Assembly (NCBI GenBank): GCA_012271125.1
Contig: JAAXHB010000090.1
Span: 1 to 19,267, forward strand
Direction of reading: 5' to 3'
Source of the DNA: Actinomycetota bacterium
GTDB taxonomy: Bacteria; Actinomycetota; Acidimicrobiia; Acidimicrobiales; Aldehydirespiratoraceae
Length of the DNA: 19,267 bases
Shown here: positions 15,682 through 19,267 of the stretch, piece after piece
How positions within the stretch are numbered: the first letter of the stretch is position 1
Layout: each line of letters starts with the position of its first letter
Position numbers and translations under genes: made by a program
The notes under the pieces: model-generated
Database searches by the model: none
Told to the model about the DNA's origin: nothing
Seen by the model: the letters and a program-made list of their open reading frames with translations, nothing else

Positions 15682-16851
15682 TTAGCTGCGACGCAGCAGG
15701 CACAAGCAGGTGATGTCGTCGGATTGATCGGCTTCACCTGCGAATTCATGTACCGCGTTAAATATTCGAGTCGTGCCCGTTTCGGCGTCACTAAAGGCAC
15801 CGGAGGAGAAAACCTCCAGCAGACGATCTAGCCCGAACTCCTCATGGTCGACCGACATCGCTTCGGTCACCCCGTCGGTGTAGCAAACCAGCGCATCGCC
15901 GGATTCAAGCGTGACGGTGTGGTTGTCATAGCCACCGTCAGCGAGCATCCCCAACGCCACTCCGCCTTGCAAATCCAGCTCGGTGGCATCGCCGGAGCTG
16001 CTGATCCGAATCGGCGCATGATGTCCAGCGCTGGCATAAGTGCACTCACCAGTAGACGGGTCATAGACCAGCGCAATAGCGGTCACAAACATCTCCGCCG
16101 GCGAATCCTCACACAACAAATTGTTCGCCTCAGTCAGCGCCGCGCTCGGATCACATGAACGCAACACCGCAGCTTTGAACGCAGTGCGTGCCGCCATCAT
16201 CAACAACGCCGCGCTCATTCCCTTGCCGGACACGTCGGCAACTATCAGACAAGTCCTTCCATCTGACAACGGAATCACGTCATAAAGGTCTCCGCCGACC
16301 TCACGAGCTGGAACCATGCTGGCGTGAACCTCAAACTCGCCTGTCTTCGGGAACGACTCCGGCAGGATCGACTTTTGCGTCTCACCAGCAATGCCCAGCT
16401 CGCTATGCAAAGTAACGAGCTGATCTCTCGCCGTCAGCGCCGCCCGCCAGTTAGCCAAATGCTCCAGTGTGCGCTCGATGGTGACCTGCAAATCGTCAAA
16501 ATCAATCGGCTTAGTAATGAAGTCAAAAGCACCCCGGTTCATGGCGGTGCGAATGTTGCGCATATCGCCATAAGCGGAGATGATCACCGCCCGCAAATCC
16601 GGGTCAATCTCCGGCAGTTGCGCCAGCAGCGTAAGCCCGTCCATCTGCGGCATGTTGATGTCGGACAAAACCATGTCAATGTCGTTGTCGGCCTTGAGCT
16701 TCTCGATGGCCTCCACGCCGTTATGAGCAAAAACAAACAGATACTTGCCCCGCCGAATCTCCCGCCGCATGCGCTGCAACACAAGCGGCTCAAGGTCCAC
16801 CTCGTCGTCAACTACAAGTATCTTGAATGGCTCCTTGAGCTCTGTGGTCAT
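15682..16851 (-). CDS. response regulator with PP2C (SpoIIE/RsbU-type) phosphatase output
   Basis: 389 aa. A receiver domain (8-130) has acidic pair D15/D16, phospho-acceptor Asp64 in SDINMP, Ser92 and Lys114 in FITKP. After a coiled-coil linker (130-160) comes a SpoIIE-like PP2C domain (about 165-387) with metal ligands in GGDLYD (Asp188), ADVSGKG (Asp206), YTDGVTE (Asp326) and the QSDDIT motif (Asp378/Asp379). In this family phosphorylation of the receiver switches on a Ser/Thr phosphatase, classically against anti-sigma antagonists such as RsbV/SpoIIAA. No such antagonist, anti-sigma kinase or sigma factor is in the window, so the substrate is elsewhere. ATG at 16851 has a good ribosome-binding site GAGGAGA nine bases upstream, in keeping with being the first gene of the run. 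Confidence 0.95.
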   Translation of the reverse strand: MTTELKEPFKILVVDDEVDLEPLVLQRMRREIRRGKYLFVFAHNGVEAIEKLKADNDIDMVLSDINMPQMDGLTLLAQLPEIDPDLRAVIISAYGDMRNIRTAMNRGAFDFITKPIDFDDLQVTIERTLEHLANWRAALTARDQLVTLHSELGIAGETQKSILPESFPKTGEFEVHASMVPAREVGGDLYDVIPLSDGRTCLIVADVSGKGMSAALLMMAARTAFKAAVLRSCDPSAALTEANNLLCEDSPAEMFVTAIALVYDPSTGECTYASAGHHAPIRISSSGDATELDLQGGVALGMLADGGYDNHTVTLESGDALVCYTDGVTEAMSVDHEEFGLDRLLEVFSSGAFSDAETGTTRIFNAVHEFAGEADQSDDITCLCLLRRS

Positions 16852-16955
16852 ATGTCAGTGTCTCCTCAAGGCTCTCGGGAACCGGTTCGGGGTCTAGGTT
16901 ATATTGCTAACCCCATGCCAAGTACATCCCAATACCAACTACATCTGACCTAGAC
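16852..16955. promoter_or_regulatory. divergent promoter region with GAACCGGTTC palindrome
   Basis: 104 bp between the signalling run (minus) and the dioxygenase gene (plus). It holds the Shine-Dalgarno GAGGAGA for the minus gene (16861-16867), a perfect 10-bp palindrome GAACCGGTTC (16879-16888), and an AT-rich core around 16898-16905 (gttatatt) that could serve as a -10 in either direction. No matching -35 at proper spacing is clear. The palindrome is a candidate operator; no regulator is identifiable. Confidence 0.35.
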
Positions 16956-18005
16956 ATGGCTAGTGCAGCAACATCAACAGTTGAAGCTGCGCCTAAGACC
17001 GACCGCCCAGGCACCCAAGACCCCGCCGCGTTGCTTGATGTCAACGGCTTCCCCTTCGGACAGTTCAAGTCTTGGGTTGGTCCCAGAGCCCACCTCAAGG
17101 CTGAACGCCAACGCCTCGCTCAGGTCAAATACGACCACATCGAAGCCGTGCCTCAGGGCGCAACCCTCGGAGCAGAAATCCGTGGCGTCAATCTCGCCGC
17201 CGTTCTCAGCAACGACGACGACAACAGCGCCGGCAATGCCGCCATCATCAACAACGACATCAGCAACGACATTGTTGGCGAAATCCGTCAAGCTTTAGCA
17301 GATTTCAAGGTCATCTTCTTCCGCAATCAACCGATCACCTCAGCTCAGCATGTGAACTTCGCCAAAAAGTTCGGCGATCTAGAAATCCACCCTTTCATCA
17401 CCGGCAACACCGACCATCCCGAGCTGGTCCGTTTCGAAAAAGGTGCCGACACCGGCGGCTTTGAAAACGCTTGGCATCATGACGTGACCTGGCGTGAGGT
17501 TCCCTCTGGTGCAGCGATCCTTCGTGCCGTTCAGGTGCCCCAAACCGGCGGCGACACCTTGTTCTGCGACATGGCAGCCGCTTACGACGGACTAACTGAT
17601 GACATCAAATCCCGTGTCGACGGCTTGCACGCAATACATGATTTCATGATGGCATTCGGACACACCGTCGCCCCAGACGACCTAGATGACTATCGCAAGC
17701 GTTACCCACAGGTAAAACATCCGGTGATCTGCACACATCCCACAACTGGCCGCAAGCTCATCTTCGTGAACCGCTTTTTCGTGTCACACATTGAAGGCAT
17801 CGACGCCGCCGAAAGCTTTGAGCTAATCATGCACCTAACCGCCCAAGCCGACGTCGTCGAATACCAGTACCGACTGCGCTGGGAGCCCGACACATTGGTG
17901 ATTTGGGACAATCGTGCCGTTCAGCACTACGCCGCTAGCGATTATTTGCCCGACGTGCGCATCATGGAACGCGCCAGTGTGGTCGGCACCAGACCCGCCG
18001 CCTAA
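16956..18005 (+). CDS. TauD/TfdA-family 2-oxoglutarate/Fe(II)-dependent dioxygenase
   Basis: 349 aa. The facial triad is visible: HxD in WHHDVTW (His174, Asp176) and distal His324 in WDNRAVQHYA, with the 2-oxoglutarate-binding Arg339 in RIMERASVVG. GATLGAEIRGVNL (68-80) and VIFFRNQPIT (119-128) are typical N-terminal TauD features. The N-terminus is about 60 residues longer than E. coli TauD, and there is an Asn/Asp-rich insert (85-105). The family hydroxylates substrates such as taurine, alkyl sulfates or aryloxyacetates, releasing sulfite or a similar leaving group. Nearby dmdA makes an organosulfur substrate tempting, but that is inference. No ribosome-binding site precedes ATG at 16956. 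The gene is 30 bp upstream of ung on the same strand. Confidence 0.9.
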   Translation: MASAATSTVEAAPKTDRPGTQDPAALLDVNGFPFGQFKSWVGPRAHLKAERQRLAQVKYDHIEAVPQGATLGAEIRGVNLAAVLSNDDDNSAGNAAIINNDISNDIVGEIRQALADFKVIFFRNQPITSAQHVNFAKKFGDLEIHPFITGNTDHPELVRFEKGADTGGFENAWHHDVTWREVPSGAAILRAVQVPQTGGDTLFCDMAAAYDGLTDDIKSRVDGLHAIHDFMMAFGHTVAPDDLDDYRKRYPQVKHPVICTHPTTGRKLIFVNRFFVSHIEGIDAAESFELIMHLTAQADVVEYQYRLRWEPDTLVIWDNRAVQHYAASDYLPDVRIMERASVVGTRPAA

Positions 18006-18035
18006 CCCTGCCGGCAATGACCGGTCTGACAGCTG

Positions 18036-18704
18036 ATGGCACCTCGCACCGATTGGAATCCAATCCTTCGTGGCGAGTTCGACAAGCCCTACTGGAAACA
18101 GCTTCAGGATTTCGTCGCTTCTGAACGTGCGCAGCATCGGGTGTATCCGCCCGATGAGGAGGTTTTTGCGGCGCTTCACATGACGCCGTTTGCGTCGGTG
18201 CGTGTGCTAATCCTCGGCCAAGACCCTTATCACGGGTCAAAGCAAGCACACGGCTTGTGTTTTTCGGTGCGCAAGGGCACCGCCGTTCCGCCTTCGTTGC
18301 AGAACATTTTTATTGAGCTCAATAACGACATTGCCGGCATGGAAATCCCCAATCACGGCAACTTGGAGCAGTGGGCCCGCCAAGGGGTGCTACTACTCAA
18401 CGCAACATTGACGGTGCGAGCAGGCCAGGCAGCTAGCCATCAAAGACAAGGCTGGGAAACCTTCACCGACGCTGTCATTCAAGCCGTGTCAGATTCAGAT
18501 TCTCATGTGGTGTTCATCTTGTGGGGCGCCGCGGCTCGTGCCAAAAAGTCAATCATCGACACTGCCCGCAACACGATTATCGAGTCGGCGCACCCGTCGC
18601 CGCTTGCTGCCAACAATGGCTTCTTCGGCAGTCGTCCTTTCAGCCGCGCCAATCAAGCCCTCGTCAAGGCCGGCTATGACCCCATCGACTGGACTATCAC
18701 CTAA
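18036..18704 (+). CDS. ung: uracil-DNA glycosylase, family 1
   Basis: 222 aa, the expected length for family-1 enzymes. It excises uracil from DNA as the first step of base excision repair. Catalytic motif GQDPYHG (61-67) with Asp63 as the water-activating residue and the HPSPLAA minor-groove loop (186-192) with His186 are intact. LCFSV (74-78) supplies the uracil-pocket Phe, and LLLNATLTV (119-127) the Asn. The N-terminal W-N-P-I-L-R and VYPPDEEVFAA align with the E. coli protein, supporting the start at 18036. It follows the dioxygenase by 30 bp and precedes ogt, another DNA repair gene. Confidence 0.97.
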   Translation: MAPRTDWNPILRGEFDKPYWKQLQDFVASERAQHRVYPPDEEVFAALHMTPFASVRVLILGQDPYHGSKQAHGLCFSVRKGTAVPPSLQNIFIELNNDIAGMEIPNHGNLEQWARQGVLLLNATLTVRAGQAASHQRQGWETFTDAVIQAVSDSDSHVVFILWGAAARAKKSIIDTARNTIIESAHPSPLAANNGFFGSRPFSRANQALVKAGYDPIDWTIT

Positions 18705-18711
18705 CACTTCC

Positions 18712-18766
18712 GCTATAACGCAGCCATACCACAGTTATACCGCGGTTATACCGCCGCCATATCTCC
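18712..18766. repeat. 11-bp-period array, five units, between ung and ogt
   Basis: Consecutive 11-mers at 18712, 18723, 18734, 18745 and 18756: gctataacgca, gccataccaca, gttataccgcg, gttataccgcc, gccatatctcc. All five keep G-Y-Y-A-T-A at positions 1-6 and C at positions 8 and 10 is frequent. The period is close to one DNA helical turn, so the ATA cores face the same side. The last unit also overlaps a GCCGCC/GGCGGC hairpin (18753-18772). Confidence 0.7.
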
Positions 18767-18772
18767 GGCGGC
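18753..18772 (+). terminator. GCCGCC/GGCGGC hairpin downstream of ung
   Basis: Six-base arms (18753-18758 and 18767-18772) with an 8-base loop, 49 bp after the ung stop. No T-run follows, so it would be a weak intrinsic terminator at best, or simply part of the array. Confidence 0.3.
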
Positions 18773-18814
18773 ACGCCTTCAGCCGCTCAGCCTTGTTGGG
18801 CTAATGTTGGCTAC

Positions 18815-19267
18815 ATGACTCAACCCGTTCACCGTTGGTTTGAAGCCAACAGTCCCATTGGTCCCGTATACGTGGCACACCACAATGGCAAGGTCACCGG
18901 TCTGCTGATACGCCGTGACAAGGACATGGGTGACATGGAGGCATATATGCGCAACGAGGTCGGCGTGGAGGTCGAACCAGACCTCAACCCACCCGCAGGC
19001 CTTGTCGCCGAAGTCGAAAACGCTTTGGCAGAAGGCCGCACAGATATCAATGTGGACTTGTCATGCCGCTCAGACTTCCAACGCAAAATCCTCGCCGCTA
19101 CCGCCGCGATCCCCAAAGGCCAAGTGCGCACCTACGGCGAACTCGCCGAAGACGTCGGCAGCCCCGGCGCCGCCCGTGCAGTCGGCACAGCCATGGCACG
19201 CAACCCAGTCCCGTTACTCATCCCATGCCACCGAGTCGTCCCCGCCAGTGGCGGAGTCGGGCATTAT
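18815..19267 (+). CDS. ogt: methylated-DNA-[protein]-cysteine S-methyltransferase, 3' end cut by window
   Basis: 151 codons from ATG at 18815 to the window edge, no stop reached. Transfers an alkyl group from O6-alkylguanine to its own cysteine. Motifs: FQRKILAATAAIPKGQVRTYGELA (88-111) is the DNA-binding helix-turn-helix region, AARAVGTAMARNPVPLLIPCHRVV (119-142) carries the acceptor Cys138 in PCHRVV. The N-terminal about 85 residues form the variable domain. No Shine-Dalgarno precedes the ATG; a TAATGT (18802-18807) ends seven bases before it, so a leaderless transcript is possible. Adjacent ung suggests a small DNA repair pair. My translation was made directly from the sequence. Confidence 0.92.
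   Translation, partial: MTQPVHRWFEANSPIGPVYVAHHNGKVTGLLIRRDKDMGDMEAYMRNEVGVEVEPDLNPPAGLVAEVENALAEGRTDINVDLSCRSDFQRKILAATAAIPKGQVRTYGELAEDVGSPGAARAVGTAMARNPVPLLIPCHRVVPASGGVGHY

Noticed and set aside
18753..18772. Hairpin after ung as a strong intrinsic terminator
   Set aside because: No T-run follows; kept only as a low-confidence feature.
1..19267. tRNA, rRNA, riboswitch, insertion sequence or phage genes
   Set aside because: No cloverleaf, conserved RNA core, transposase motif or terminal inverted repeats were recognised by eye on either strand.

Overview
The window looks like a piece of an actinobacterial chromosome of moderate GC content, most plausibly a marine or aquatic member of the Acidimicrobiia. 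This is an inference. It rests on a homologue of the mycothiol-linked Rv2466c family, a DmdA-type DMSP demethylase, a SpoIIE-type phosphatase joined to a receiver domain, an actinobacterial-looking geranylgeranyl reductase, and frequent GTG starts with 4-bp stop/start overlaps. I see no rRNA, tRNA, insertion sequence, phage gene or CRISPR array. Coding density is very high and no stretch over about 150 bp lacks a gene.

Layout. (1) 1-4591, minus strand: a three-gene acyl-CoA carboxylase operon in the order carboxyltransferase, biotin carboxylase/BCCP, AtuA-family protein (cut by the window edge). This is the grouping seen in acyclic terpene or branched acyl-CoA catabolism. (2) 4709-6856, plus strand: a DsbA-like (Rv2466c-type) protein with a CPYA instead of CPxC site and a triplicated PTLFFD segment, then a dmdA-like gene. 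Between them lies a remarkable 17-bp-period array. (3) 16851 down to 6876, minus strand: a tightly packed six-gene run of receiver-PP2C phosphatase, lipoprotein type-1 solute-binding protein, transmembrane sensor histidine kinase, metal-type ABC ATPase with a Cys/His-rich tail, geranylgeranyl-reductase-family flavoprotein, and phosphoenolpyruvate carboxylase. (4) 16956-19267, plus strand: a TauD/TfdA-type dioxygenase, uracil-DNA glycosylase (ung) and a partial O6-alkylguanine-DNA alkyltransferase (ogt).

How it fits together. The six-gene minus run reads like a complete ligand-sensing pathway: binding lipoprotein, then histidine kinase, then receiver-phosphatase output. It is transcriptionally coupled to an orphan ABC ATPase and two metabolic enzymes. 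No transporter permease, anti-sigma factor or sigma factor is present, so the output target is unknown. This locus is the best candidate for an undescribed system. The second candidate is the dmdA leader, where four seven-codon mini-ORFs are chained by ATGA overlaps into the dmdA start. The genome segment also carries several independent short tandem arrays (11, 15, 17, 18 and 20 bp units), suggesting local replication slippage.
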